Assembly: GCA_963662515.1 (NCBI GenBank)
Contig: OY759675.1
Span: 992,001 to 1,056,000, forward strand
Direction of reading: 5' to 3'
Source: JAFGDI01 sp963662515
Lineage (GTDB): Bacteria > Planctomycetota > Phycisphaerae > Sedimentisphaerales > SM23-30
DNA length: 64,000 nt
This document shows, piece after piece, positions 1-8,485 of the stretch. Numbering within the stretch: the first letter of the stretch is position 1; the number at the start of each line of letters is the position of its first letter. The notes under the pieces were generated by a model, which saw only the letters and a program-made list of their open reading frames with translations, searched no databases and was not told the DNA's origin. Position numbers and translations under genes: made by a program.

Positions 1-855
1 TTTGGCCTGCCAATTGAGAAGCTGCCTTCTGTGCGTGATTTGCTGGTAGAAATGAAGATCATGCTTGAGGCGGCTCGTTCTCTCACAATGGAAACATGTT
101 GGGCCGTTGATTTCAGCAATGGTCTTGAGCTCAAGACCGAGTCTGGCGAGATAGAAGACAAAGAGCAGCTCAAGCAGCTTAAGAAGGAATACAAGCATTA
201 TCGCCGTCTGGCAGATATGCTTACCCCAATGAGTAAGTATTATGCCTCTGAGATGTGCAGTAAGGTTTCTTATGAAGCCATGAGTGTACTGGGTGGTAGT
301 GGTTATATGAAGGATTATCCGGTAGAGCGTCACATGCGTGATGCCCGTATTACTTCTATCTATGAAGGAACAACCCAGTTGCAGATAGTGGCAGCGGTTC
401 GTGGTGTTTGTTCTGGTGCCGCCGAGAGCTATCTGGATGAGTTGAGTACTTTTGCTTATACGCCAGAGGTGAGCGATCTGGTAGCATTGCTGGATGAAGG
501 AAAACGCGAATTGCTGGAAGCAGTGGCTTTTGTCAAGGAGCAGCCAGGCACTGAATATATGGACCTGCATGGCCGTAAGCTGGTTGACATAGCTATCAAT
601 CTGATTGTCGGTCATTTGTTCCTGCAGCAGTCTATTGCCCGTCCGGCCCTGGAAGACAAGTTCTGTCAGCCAGGTAAAGATCAGGAGATTTCTGCTTATG
701 ATAATCATCGTAAGCATAAGGCAGTAGTTGCACGCCGCTTTATTACCGCTAATGGCCCGATAAACACTGCTATGGCTCGTAAGATCATTAGTGGCGACCG
801 CAGCACTATGACAGACTATGATACCATAGTAGGTCCGCTGCCGGACGCAAACTGA
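1..855 (+). CDS. Acyl-CoA dehydrogenase, C-terminal part (5' end outside window)
   Basis: The reading frame is open from base 1, so only the last ~285 residues are present. The family oxidises acyl-CoA thioesters at the alpha-beta bond using FAD and passes electrons to ETF. The conserved C-terminal helical-domain signature is visible: an LGGSGYMKDYPVERHMRD stretch, then YEGTTQLQ, which lines the FAD/CoA site in this family. About 150 residues follow the signature, so this is one of the longer acyl-CoA dehydrogenases with an extra C-terminal domain. A strong terminator follows, so it ends its transcription unit. Substrate chain length cannot be judged from this fragment. Confidence 0.9.
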   Translation, partial: FGLPIEKLPSVRDLLVEMKIMLEAARSLTMETCWAVDFSNGLELKTESGEIEDKEQLKQLKKEYKHYRRLADMLTPMSKYYASEMCSKVSYEAMSVLGGSGYMKDYPVERHMRDARITSIYEGTTQLQIVAAVRGVCSGAAESYLDELSTFAYTPEVSDLVALLDEGKRELLEAVAFVKEQPGTEYMDLHGRKLVDIAINLIVGHLFLQQSIARPALEDKFCQPGKDQEISAYDNHRKHKAVVARRFITANGPINTAMARKIISGDRSTMTDYDTIVGPLPDAN

Positions 856-909
856 AGTTTTTCTGACAAAAAGTAAATAAACAGGCTTTCCGGCCTGTAA
901 TAAATTATT

Positions 910-953
910 CGCCTTTGACTGAGCCAGACCGGTTTGGTCAGAGGCGTTTTTTT
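910..953 (+). terminator. Rho-independent terminator after acyl-CoA dehydrogenase
   Basis: A 10-bp stem (CGCCTTTGAC paired with GTCAGAGGCG, one wobble) is followed directly by seven T. A smaller hairpin (ACAGGC/GCCTGT) lies just upstream at about 881-898. Confidence 0.85.
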
Positions 954-1219
954 ATATGAATATTTGTAAACCAGCTTTGAATATTTCTGGTTTGAAACGG
1001 TATTATGTAGTAGTGTCTTTTTGCTTAAGTGATTGTTATTAAATGTTTTATATTGTTGGTGTGTTATATTGAGGTGGCGTTCTGGTGTTTTTCCCGAGAT
1101 AATGCCGGTGTGAATTCTCTCAATGCTTGTATTAATAAGTTTTTATGGTTATCATGTATTGTCTGGACAAGGTGAGAAGTAAGGAAGCACTGCGGATAAA
1201 TGCAACTTCTTGTACTGTA

Positions 1220-1256
1220 TGGCATTAAAAAGTTCCAGACTCAACTATTAATGCCA
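1220..1256 (+). promoter_or_regulatory. Inverted repeat upstream of the topoisomerase VI A gene
   Basis: A perfect 9-bp inverted repeat, TGGCATTAA (1220-1228) and TTAATGCCA (1248-1256), lies with a 19-nt spacer 43 bp before the start codon. It could be an operator or an mRNA hairpin. The rest of the gene-free stretch 954-1298 is AT-rich and shows no ORF or clear promoter. Confidence 0.35.
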
Positions 1257-1298
1257 GAGTAACTATTGATAGTGATTTTATGATGGAGCTAAGAACTG

Positions 1299-2399
1299 AT
1301 GGCCAAAGCCAAAAGCGATAATATAGATGTGATAAAGATGATCAGAGAATCAGCTAAGGATATTCACACCAAGATCAATTTGCTGTCGATACCGCATATG
1401 CGTATTCCGGTTCGGTCGCTGAATAATGTTGACTATGATGTTAAAAAGGGTTGTTTTGAACTTAAGGGCAATATGAAGGAGCGAAATTTTACTGTTAATA
1501 CGGTAAAGACTTTTGCTCAGACAATGAAAATGATGGCTCTGAGTAAGGAATTGATCGAAACTGATGATATGGCAACCAAAAGAGAGGCGTACTACATCAG
1601 CAAAAACTGGGCTGATGCAGCGTTTCGTGAGCAGCCGGAATCTGATACGGTAATGGAAGATATAGAGGCTATGTTCGGTGTTATCCGCGAGCGGCTGAAG
1701 TTTATCCCAGAGGAAAAGGGTGGTGAGGTTGCCGGTCGTCTGGAGGTAATAGACCGCGATCTGCAAGGACATAAGCTCAAAATCGATTGTACCAAGTTTG
1801 GTTCTGGTTCCTATTCGATTCCTATTGATGTTGAGCATCTGGAATTTCGCAGTAATGCCAAGTTTATCCTGGCGATAGAGACAGCAGGTATGTTCCAGCG
1901 TTTAGTGAAATACGGTTATTGGGACACTGCAAATTGCATATTGGTGAGTATGGGAGGTGTTCCAACCCGTGCCTGCCGTCGTTTTGTCAGACGGTTAAGC
2001 GATGTATTGCGGATCCCTGTTTATGCCTTTGTTGATGGTGACCCCTATGGTTATTTTAATATCTACCGTACTTTGAAGGTAGGTTCGGGTAATGCCGCTC
2101 ACCTAAATGAGTTTTTCTGTGTACCACAGGCAAGGTTTCTGGGCGTAACACCGCAGGATGTTAAGGATTATGATCTGCCTACGCATAAGCTAAAAGAGGT
2201 GGATATTAAGCGAGCGAAGGATGCCTTGAAAAATGACCCCTTTGTGCATCATCATAAGTTATGGCAACGGGCTATTGATCAGATGCTGCGTGCCGGCACT
2301 CGTGTGGAGCAGCAGGCATTTGCCAAGCATGGTCTTGATTTTGTGGTTAAGCAGTACTTACCCGATAAGCTCAAGGCAGTAGATAAGTTTTTGCCTTAA
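1299..2399 (+). CDS. DNA topoisomerase VI subunit A (Spo11-like)
   Basis: Subunit A of a type IIB topoisomerase makes the double-strand break through a tyrosine, while subunit B (GHKL ATPase) drives strand passage. The 366-residue length and domain order fit the family. The 5Y-CAP winged-helix region carries KREAYY, with Tyr99 as the likely catalytic tyrosine. The Toprim domain has Glu194 in AIETAG and the acidic motif DGDPYG at 246-251. A GGAG box precedes the ATG at 1299. No subunit B gene is adjacent: upstream is a terminated acyl-CoA dehydrogenase and downstream an ABC exporter. Topoisomerase VI is typical of archaea and plants and occurs patchily in bacteria. A stand-alone Spo11-like nuclease role is the alternative. 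Confidence 0.88.
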   Translation: MAKAKSDNIDVIKMIRESAKDIHTKINLLSIPHMRIPVRSLNNVDYDVKKGCFELKGNMKERNFTVNTVKTFAQTMKMMALSKELIETDDMATKREAYYISKNWADAAFREQPESDTVMEDIEAMFGVIRERLKFIPEEKGGEVAGRLEVIDRDLQGHKLKIDCTKFGSGSYSIPIDVEHLEFRSNAKFILAIETAGMFQRLVKYGYWDTANCILVSMGGVPTRACRRFVRRLSDVLRIPVYAFVDGDPYGYFNIYRTLKVGSGNAAHLNEFFCVPQARFLGVTPQDVKDYDLPTHKLKEVDIKRAKDALKNDPFVHHHKLWQRAIDQMLRAGTRVEQQAFAKHGLDFVVKQYLPDKLKAVDKFLP

Positions 2400-2472
2400 G
2401 GTATCGAATCTGAATAGCGGTGGGTTTGTAAGCCAGCCCTAAAAAGAATATTTCCCCAGAGAGATCCATAAA

Positions 2473-4611
2473 TTGGTATATTTCAGAAGATTATTAAAGT
2501 ATGTATTTGCCCAGAAGGTAAGTGTATTTGTTGCAATAGTTGCAGCCGGTCTGACAGCGGCTCTGATGGCTGTGAATGTTACGGCTGTGATGCCGGTGAT
2601 CCAGATGATGCTGGATGACAGTGGTTTACATGGCTGGGCAGAGGGGCGTATTGTCAGTAAGAGAAGCGGTATTGTCTTTCTGGTAGAAGAAGCCAAGGAG
2701 CTGGAAGATGGTGTAATGTCATGTCCCCAGCCTTTGATGGTAACTAAGATTGAACGCACATCTGATGTTGGTAATAGTCTGAGTGTAGGCGATCAGATTT
2801 TTAATGCCTGGCCGGAGGAACCATCTGATATTACTGGTGTGCCAGTTCAAAGTGCAGTGGAGCTAATAGCATATCTGGCGGCAAGTGATAAAGAGCAAAT
2901 ATGGCTCAGGGTCCGTCATGTGGATGGCAAAGAAGCGATTGTTGCTTATTCGCCAGGTGTAAAGCCGTTCTGGATAGAATGGGCTCTGTCTCTGCTTGAC
3001 CGTATTCCTCGTGGTCAGGGTGTGGATTATAAGTTTCGTTGTATATCGGTTATGTTGTGGCTGACACTTATTTTGGCTCTGGTTCGTTGTGTATGTCGCT
3101 TTACCCATGAATTCACTGTGCGGAAAATATCGCTCACTTCAATTCGCAATTTGAGAAATGACACCTTTGCCCGTGCTATCAGGCTGCCCCTGGGTGTATA
3201 TACCCAGGAAGGTGTTTCAGATACAATAAGCAGATTTATTAACGATACAAATCTGGTAAGTAGAGGCATTACAGTTCTTTTTGGTAAGGCAATGGTCGAG
3301 CCGCTTAAGATCGTAAGCTGTTTTATTATGGCTTATATGATAGACAAGCAGATTACCCTTATCGTGCTGGCCAGTAGTCCGCTGGTATTTTTACTTGTGT
3401 TGAAGATCGGTAAAAAGAGCAAGAAAGCGACAAAGCATTCATTGCAGAAATGGTCTGCCCTGTTGGGTAAATTACAGGAATCATTCCTGGGAATAAAGGT
3501 AATTAAGGGCTATCATCAGGAAAGCTGGGAGACAGATCGTTTTCGCAATGCTAATCAGGACCTGTATTCCCGGCAGATCCGTATGGCCCGGGTTGAAGCC
3601 TCAAGCAGTCCCTCGATAGAGGCTGTGGCTTTTACGGGAGCATGTATTGGTTTTATGTTTGCCTTGCGTATGATACAAGGCAGTGATATGAATCCATCGG
3701 GTTTTATTATTCTGGTAGCTTTACTGGCTACTGCGGCTGAAAGCGGCCGCAAATTAGGTGATATACTACCGCAGGTGCAGGAGGCTAATGCCTCAGCCCA
3801 ACGCGTATTTGAGTTGTATGATCGTGAGATAGAAGCTGATCATCCAGATGCCGTACAGTTAGCTCCGCTACATAAAGATATGGAATTTTGTGATGTCTGG
3901 TTTAAATATCCTGGCAGTGTTGAGCATAATCTCAAAGGAGTAAATCTTAAGGTTAAGGCCGGTGATACGGTTGCCATTGTCGGGCCTAATGGTTCTGGTA
4001 AGACTACATTGCTTAGTATGATACCTCGTTTCTTTGAACTGGAAAAGGGTCAGATACTTATTGATGGTATCGATATTTCCCGGGCGACTATAGAGTCCTT
4101 GCGTGGGCAGCTGGGTATTGTTACTCAGAATACGATCGTGTTTAATGATACTATTGCCAATAATATAGCTTATGGTCGGCCGGGGACAGATATAGAGACA
4201 ATTAAAGAGGCTGCTCGTCATGCTTATGCAGAGGAATTTATTCTGGAGAAAGCAAAAGGCTATGATGAATTGATCGGTCAGCAGGGGGCAACCCTTTCTG
4301 GTGGTCAGTTGCAGCGTCTGGCAATTGCCCGGGCAATATTGCGTAATCCTTCAATATTGATATTTGATGAGGCTACCAGCCAGATAGATTCTGATAGTGA
4401 AGCCAAGATACAGCGGGCACTTAAAGAGTTTTGTAAAGGGCGCACAGCTTTTATTATTGCCCATCGGCTCAGTACTATAGTTGATGCTGATGTGATAGTA
4501 GTTATGGATAAAGGTCAGATAGCCGCCTGTGGCAGTCATAATGAGCTGCTGGAGAGCTGCCAATTATATCGTACACTGTATGAGACCCAGTTTGGTAGCA
4601 GAGATGCATGA
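2473..4611 (+). CDS. ABC exporter (MsbA-type half transporter) with a PDZ-like insert
   Basis: This is a fused membrane and ATPase half-transporter of 712 residues, longer than the usual ~580. The start is a TTG. TM1 lies at about 15-45. An extra domain at roughly 60-165 is inserted before TM2, which begins near 190. Its LSVGDQI core and following beta-strand pattern resemble a PDZ fold. The ATPase domain (about 465-712) has Walker A GPNGSGKTT near 503, signature LSGGQLQRLAIARA, Walker B ILIFDEAT and H-loop AHRLST, so all catalytic parts are present. MsbA-like proteins usually flip lipid A or other lipids. The insert faces the periplasm or lumen if TM1 is oriented as in MsbA. The substrate is unknown. 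Confidence 0.88.
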   Translation: MVYFRRLLKYVFAQKVSVFVAIVAAGLTAALMAVNVTAVMPVIQMMLDDSGLHGWAEGRIVSKRSGIVFLVEEAKELEDGVMSCPQPLMVTKIERTSDVGNSLSVGDQIFNAWPEEPSDITGVPVQSAVELIAYLAASDKEQIWLRVRHVDGKEAIVAYSPGVKPFWIEWALSLLDRIPRGQGVDYKFRCISVMLWLTLILALVRCVCRFTHEFTVRKISLTSIRNLRNDTFARAIRLPLGVYTQEGVSDTISRFINDTNLVSRGITVLFGKAMVEPLKIVSCFIMAYMIDKQITLIVLASSPLVFLLVLKIGKKSKKATKHSLQKWSALLGKLQESFLGIKVIKGYHQESWETDRFRNANQDLYSRQIRMARVEASSSPSIEAVAFTGACIGFMFALRMIQGSDMNPSGFIILVALLATAAESGRKLGDILPQVQEANASAQRVFELYDREIEADHPDAVQLAPLHKDMEFCDVWFKYPGSVEHNLKGVNLKVKAGDTVAIVGPNGSGKTTLLSMIPRFFELEKGQILIDGIDISRATIESLRGQLGIVTQNTIVFNDTIANNIAYGRPGTDIETIKEAARHAYAEEFILEKAKGYDELIGQQGATLSGGQLQRLAIARAILRNPSILIFDEATSQIDSDSEAKIQRALKEFCKGRTAFIIAHRLSTIVDADVIVVMDKGQIAACGSHNELLESCQLYRTLYETQFGSRDA

Positions 4612-4695
4612 TAGTTGGTTTTATGATGCTTGAAATGATATACAGAGACGCTGTTGTGCGTTTCTATGGTTTAATATATAATTGTGAGTTAAATA

Positions 4696-6417
4696 ATGAG
4701 CGAAAACTGTAATTGCAATTGCGGTAATAATGATAATGTAAATCCTAATCGTGAGAGTCTGGACTTTGTCCGGCAGATAGTTGCTGATGACTGTGCCAGC
4801 GGCAAATGGGGCGGTCGGGTGGCAACTCGTTTTCCGCCGGAGCCTAATGGCTATTTGCATATAGGTCATGCTAAGAGCATTGTGCTTAATAGCGGCATTG
4901 CCCAGGAATTTGGCGGTTTATTTAACCTGCGTTTTGATGATACAAATCCGGTGAAGGAAGAGGATGAATATGTACAGTCGATAATGGCTGATGTAAAATG
5001 GCTCGGCGGTGACTGGCAGGACAGGCTTTATTTTGCCAGTGATTATTTTCAGCAGATGTATGACTGGGCCGTTGATTTGATTCGTAAGGGTAAGGCTTAT
5101 GTCGATGATCTTACCCCCGAAGAGATAAGGCAGTATCGGGGTACTCTGACTGAGCCGGGCAGGCCAAGCCCCTATCGTGATCGCAGTGTAGAGGAGAATC
5201 TCGATCTGTTCGAGCGGATGAAGAACGGTGAATTTGCCAATGGGGCCAAGGTGTTGCGGGCTAAAATTGATATGGCCAGTAATAATCTTAACCTGCGTGA
5301 TCCGATCATGTATCGTATATTACATGCCAGTCATCATCGCACTGGCGATAAATGGTGCATTTATCCAATGTACGACTGGGCGCATGGTCTGGAAGATTCT
5401 ATTGAAAAAATAACTCATTCTATCTGTACTTTGGAATTTGAAAATCACAGGCCGCTTTATGACTGGTTTCTGGATCAGCTTGATGGTGTTTTTCACCCTC
5501 AGCAGATAGAGTTTGCCAGACTTAATCTTACCTACACGGTAATGAGCAAGCGTAAGCTGTTACAACTGGTAACGGAAAAGCATGTTAACGGCTGGGATGA
5601 CCCGCGTATGCCTACTGTTTCAGGTATGCGGCGGCGTGGCTATTCGCCGGAATGTATCCGCAGCTTCTGTAAGAAAGTTGGTGTGGCAAAGTTCAACAGT
5701 ACGGTAGATGTTGCCTTGCTGGAGCATTGTGTGCGGGCGGAACTGAATAAGACATCATCTCGTTATATGGCGGTACTAGACCCGGTAAAGGTAGTTATTA
5801 CAAATTATCCTGAAGGTCAGGTGGAGTATCTCGATGCGGTGAATAACCCGGAAGATGCCTCAGCGGGCAATCGTAAAGTTCCTTTTGGTCGTGAGATATA
5901 CATCGAGCGGGATGATTTTATGGAAGATGCTCCTAAGAAATTCTTCCGCCTGACGCCGGGCCGTGAGGTTCGCCTGCGCTATGCTTATTTCATTACTTGT
6001 CAGAGTGTGGTAAAGGATGCCGCCGGTAATATTATCGAGATACACTGTACTTATGACCCGGCTACTCGTGGTGGTGATTCACCTGATGGCCGCAAGGTTA
6101 AAAGTACGATACACTGGGTATCGGCGGTGGAGAATGTCAAAGCCGAAGTCCGGATGTATGACCACTTATTCAGTAAGCCTGACCCGGAAGATGTGCCAGA
6201 GGGGCAGACTTTCCTCAATAGTATAAATCCTGACTCGCTTAAGGTTATCGAAAATGCTTTGCTGGAGCCGGAGCTGGGTAAACTCACTGCTGGTACCAGG
6301 GTGCAGTTTGAGCGGCTGGGCTATTTCTGCGTTGACCCGGATAGTACGCCGGAGAAGAAGGTATTTAATCTGACCATTAATCTGCGTGATACCTGGGCCA
6401 AGGAGCAGGGTAAATAG
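4696..6417 (+). CDS. glnS: Glutaminyl-tRNA synthetase
   Basis: The enzyme charges tRNA-Gln with glutamine and ATP in the cytoplasm. Class I motifs are clear: HIGHAKS near residue 56 and MSKRKL in the second half of the catalytic core, followed by the two beta-barrel anticodon-binding domains. The 573-residue length is usual. Residues separating GlnRS from GluRS-type enzymes fit GlnRS (FRFDDTNP-like and YDWAHGLEDS-like blocks). The first ~20 residues are an odd Cys/Asn-rich tail (CNCNCGNN). The gene stands 84 bp after the ABC exporter and ends 31 bp before bioD, all on the plus strand. It implies direct Gln-tRNA charging rather than sole reliance on the amidotransferase route. Confidence 0.96.
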   Translation: MSENCNCNCGNNDNVNPNRESLDFVRQIVADDCASGKWGGRVATRFPPEPNGYLHIGHAKSIVLNSGIAQEFGGLFNLRFDDTNPVKEEDEYVQSIMADVKWLGGDWQDRLYFASDYFQQMYDWAVDLIRKGKAYVDDLTPEEIRQYRGTLTEPGRPSPYRDRSVEENLDLFERMKNGEFANGAKVLRAKIDMASNNLNLRDPIMYRILHASHHRTGDKWCIYPMYDWAHGLEDSIEKITHSICTLEFENHRPLYDWFLDQLDGVFHPQQIEFARLNLTYTVMSKRKLLQLVTEKHVNGWDDPRMPTVSGMRRRGYSPECIRSFCKKVGVAKFNSTVDVALLEHCVRAELNKTSSRYMAVLDPVKVVITNYPEGQVEYLDAVNNPEDASAGNRKVPFGREIYIERDDFMEDAPKKFFRLTPGREVRLRYAYFITCQSVVKDAAGNIIEIHCTYDPATRGGDSPDGRKVKSTIHWVSAVENVKAEVRMYDHLFSKPDPEDVPEGQTFLNSINPDSLKVIENALLEPELGKLTAGTRVQFERLGYFCVDPDSTPEKKVFNLTINLRDTWAKEQGK

Positions 6418-6448
6418 AGATGCATAATTGCGTTTCTGCGAGGGTGCC

Positions 6449-7129
6449 ATGTCGATATATTTAATTACAGCAATAGATACCGGTGTGGGCAAATCGGTTG
6501 TCACCGGAATGCTTGCCCGCCAGCTCATCCGGCAGGGGCGAGTGGTTATTACGGCGAAACCGGTGCAGACTGGCTGTGTTGGTATGGCAGAAGATATACT
6601 CACGCATCGCAGGCTGATGGGTACAGGTTTGTTGACTGAGGATAAACAGGGGCTTACCTGTAATTATACCTTTGCTATGCCGGCTTCACCGCATTTGGCT
6701 GCTCGTCAGGAAAATAAGACTATTGACCCGGCATTTATATCCGATTCTATAAAGAAACTATCTGCCAGTTATGATACTGTTCTGGTTGAAGGGGCTGGCG
6801 GATTGCTGGTTCCCTTTACGGAAAAGTTCCTGGCCGTTGATCTGGCCTTCAGTAATAAATGGAAACTGATAATAGTTACCACTCCCAGGCTGGGCAGTAT
6901 TAATCATACTCTGCTGACCTTGTTCTGTGCCGCGAGTTTCGATTGTGAAGTGGCTGCTGTAGTATATAATCATTATTGCCCGGAAGGTGAAAATGAACTT
7001 ATAACACAAGATAGTCGTACTATTATCCAGACTCATCTTAAAATGCTCTTTCCCGGGGCCTGTTGGATAGAAATGCCTGGAATTTCTGATTTTGATAACT
7101 TACCAGAGATTACCACGCTTAACATTTGA
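6449..7129 (+). CDS. bioD: Dethiobiotin synthetase
   Basis: This ATP-dependent carboxylase closes the ureido ring of dethiobiotin from 7,8-diaminopelargonate and CO2, the next-to-last step of biotin synthesis. The P-loop variant DTGVGKS is at the N-terminus, and VEGAGGLLVP, a family hallmark, lies in the middle. I chose ATG 6449 because it has a GAGGG box 5 bases upstream and starts in MSIYLITAIDTG; a TTG at 6428 in the same frame would add seven unlikely residues. The product is 226 residues. bioA follows after 9 bases, so the two are surely co-transcribed. bioB and bioF are not in the window. Confidence 0.93.
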   Translation: MSIYLITAIDTGVGKSVVTGMLARQLIRQGRVVITAKPVQTGCVGMAEDILTHRRLMGTGLLTEDKQGLTCNYTFAMPASPHLAARQENKTIDPAFISDSIKKLSASYDTVLVEGAGGLLVPFTEKFLAVDLAFSNKWKLIIVTTPRLGSINHTLLTLFCAASFDCEVAAVVYNHYCPEGENELITQDSRTIIQTHLKMLFPGACWIEMPGISDFDNLPEITTLNI

Positions 7130-7138
7130 ATATTTAAT

Positions 7139-8413
7139 ATGGATCTTACCCCTGACAATCTGCTTGCTTTTGATCGAGAGCATATTTGGCATCCTTATGC
7201 TTCTATGTCCTCGCCGCGTGAGGTTTACCCGGTGGTCAGGGCACAAGGTGCCGAGCTGGAGCTGGCTGATGGTCGTCGGCTTATTGATGGCATGAGTTCC
7301 TGGTGGTGTGCAGTGCATGGATATAATCACCCGGCATTAAATAAGGCAATAACTGACCAGCTTGCCGATATGGCTCATGTTATGTTCGGTGGTCTGACAC
7401 ACCGCCCGGCGGCTGAGCTGGTTGACAGGCTATTAAAAATGCTTCCACAGGGGCTGGATAAGGTCTTTCTCTCTGATTCTGGCTCGATCGCTGTTGAGGT
7501 GGCGATCAAAATGGCATTGCAATATTGGCAGGGTTTGGGACGCAAGAGCAAGACCCGGCTGGTTACTGTTCGGGGTGGTTATCATGGCGATACTATGGCG
7601 GCAATGAGTGTTTGCGATCCGATTTCCGGTATGCACAGTTTGTTTGCTGATATGCTGCCCAAGCATTATTTTGCCGAACGGCCTTCCTCCCGCTTTGATT
7701 CAGATTATGATTCCGGCAGCATAGCAAATCTGGGTAAAATATTAAAGAACCATGCTGGAAATATTGCCGCGGTAATAATTGAGCCAATAGTGCAGGGGGC
7801 TGGCGGAATGTGGTTCTATCATCGCCAATATCTCGCGGATCTGCGCCGTTTGTGTGATAAATACGATGTACTGCTGATCTGCGACGAGATAGCGACGGGA
7901 TTTGGCAGGACTGGTAAGTTATTTGCCTGTCAGTGGGCAGATATTGTGCCGGACATTATGTGTCTGGGCAAAGCCCTCACCGGCGGTTATATGACTCTTG
8001 CTGCTACTGTTACCACTATGAAAGTTGCCGAGGGTATTTCGGCTAATGGTATGGGGTTTATGCATGGACCAACATTTATGGCCAATCCGCTGGCTTGTGC
8101 TGTTGCTTGTGCAAGTCTGGATATTATAGCAACTGGCAAATGGCAGCAGCAGGTCGCCAACATGGAAGGGCGGCTCAGGGTGGGACTTGACCCTTTGCGT
8201 GAGCATGAGTCTGTTGTCGATGTAAGGGTCCTGGGTGCTATTGGAGTAGTTGAACTGCAAGAGCCGGTTAAGGTAGCTGAACTTCAGGGAAAATTTGTAG
8301 AGCAGGGAGTTTGGGTGCGTCCGTTTTCCAATATTATTTATCTTATGCCAGCCTATATTCTTAGGACGCAAGATATTGACAAACTGACAAATGCAATAGT
8401 TAATGTGTTATAA
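7139..8413 (+). CDS. bioA: Adenosylmethionine-8-amino-7-oxononanoate aminotransferase
   Basis: This PLP-dependent class III aminotransferase makes 7,8-diaminopelargonate using S-adenosylmethionine as amino donor, the step before bioD. The N-terminal block HIWHPYASM is a BioA signature. The PLP-binding lysine is Lys278 in CLGKALTGGYM, and ICDEIATGFGRTG supplies the PLP-contacting aspartate. The 424-residue length is normal. It forms a bioD-bioA pair with no real Shine-Dalgarno of its own, suggesting translational coupling. A small inverted repeat (ACTGC/GCAGT) follows the stop. Confidence 0.95.
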   Translation: MDLTPDNLLAFDREHIWHPYASMSSPREVYPVVRAQGAELELADGRRLIDGMSSWWCAVHGYNHPALNKAITDQLADMAHVMFGGLTHRPAAELVDRLLKMLPQGLDKVFLSDSGSIAVEVAIKMALQYWQGLGRKSKTRLVTVRGGYHGDTMAAMSVCDPISGMHSLFADMLPKHYFAERPSSRFDSDYDSGSIANLGKILKNHAGNIAAVIIEPIVQGAGGMWFYHRQYLADLRRLCDKYDVLLICDEIATGFGRTGKLFACQWADIVPDIMCLGKALTGGYMTLAATVTTMKVAEGISANGMGFMHGPTFMANPLACAVACASLDIIATGKWQQQVANMEGRLRVGLDPLREHESVVDVRVLGAIGVVELQEPVKVAELQGKFVEQGVWVRPFSNIIYLMPAYILRTQDIDKLTNAIVNVL

Positions 8414-8485
8414 CTGCTTGATAATGCAGTAGTTAGTTATTGTTTATATGTTTTGTCCATTTAAGCTTTTCAATATGGTTTGACA

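Noticed and set aside
8414..8485. A biotin operon link between bioA and the TonB receptor
   Set aside because: No BirA site or shared motif is visible; neighbourhood alone is too weak.
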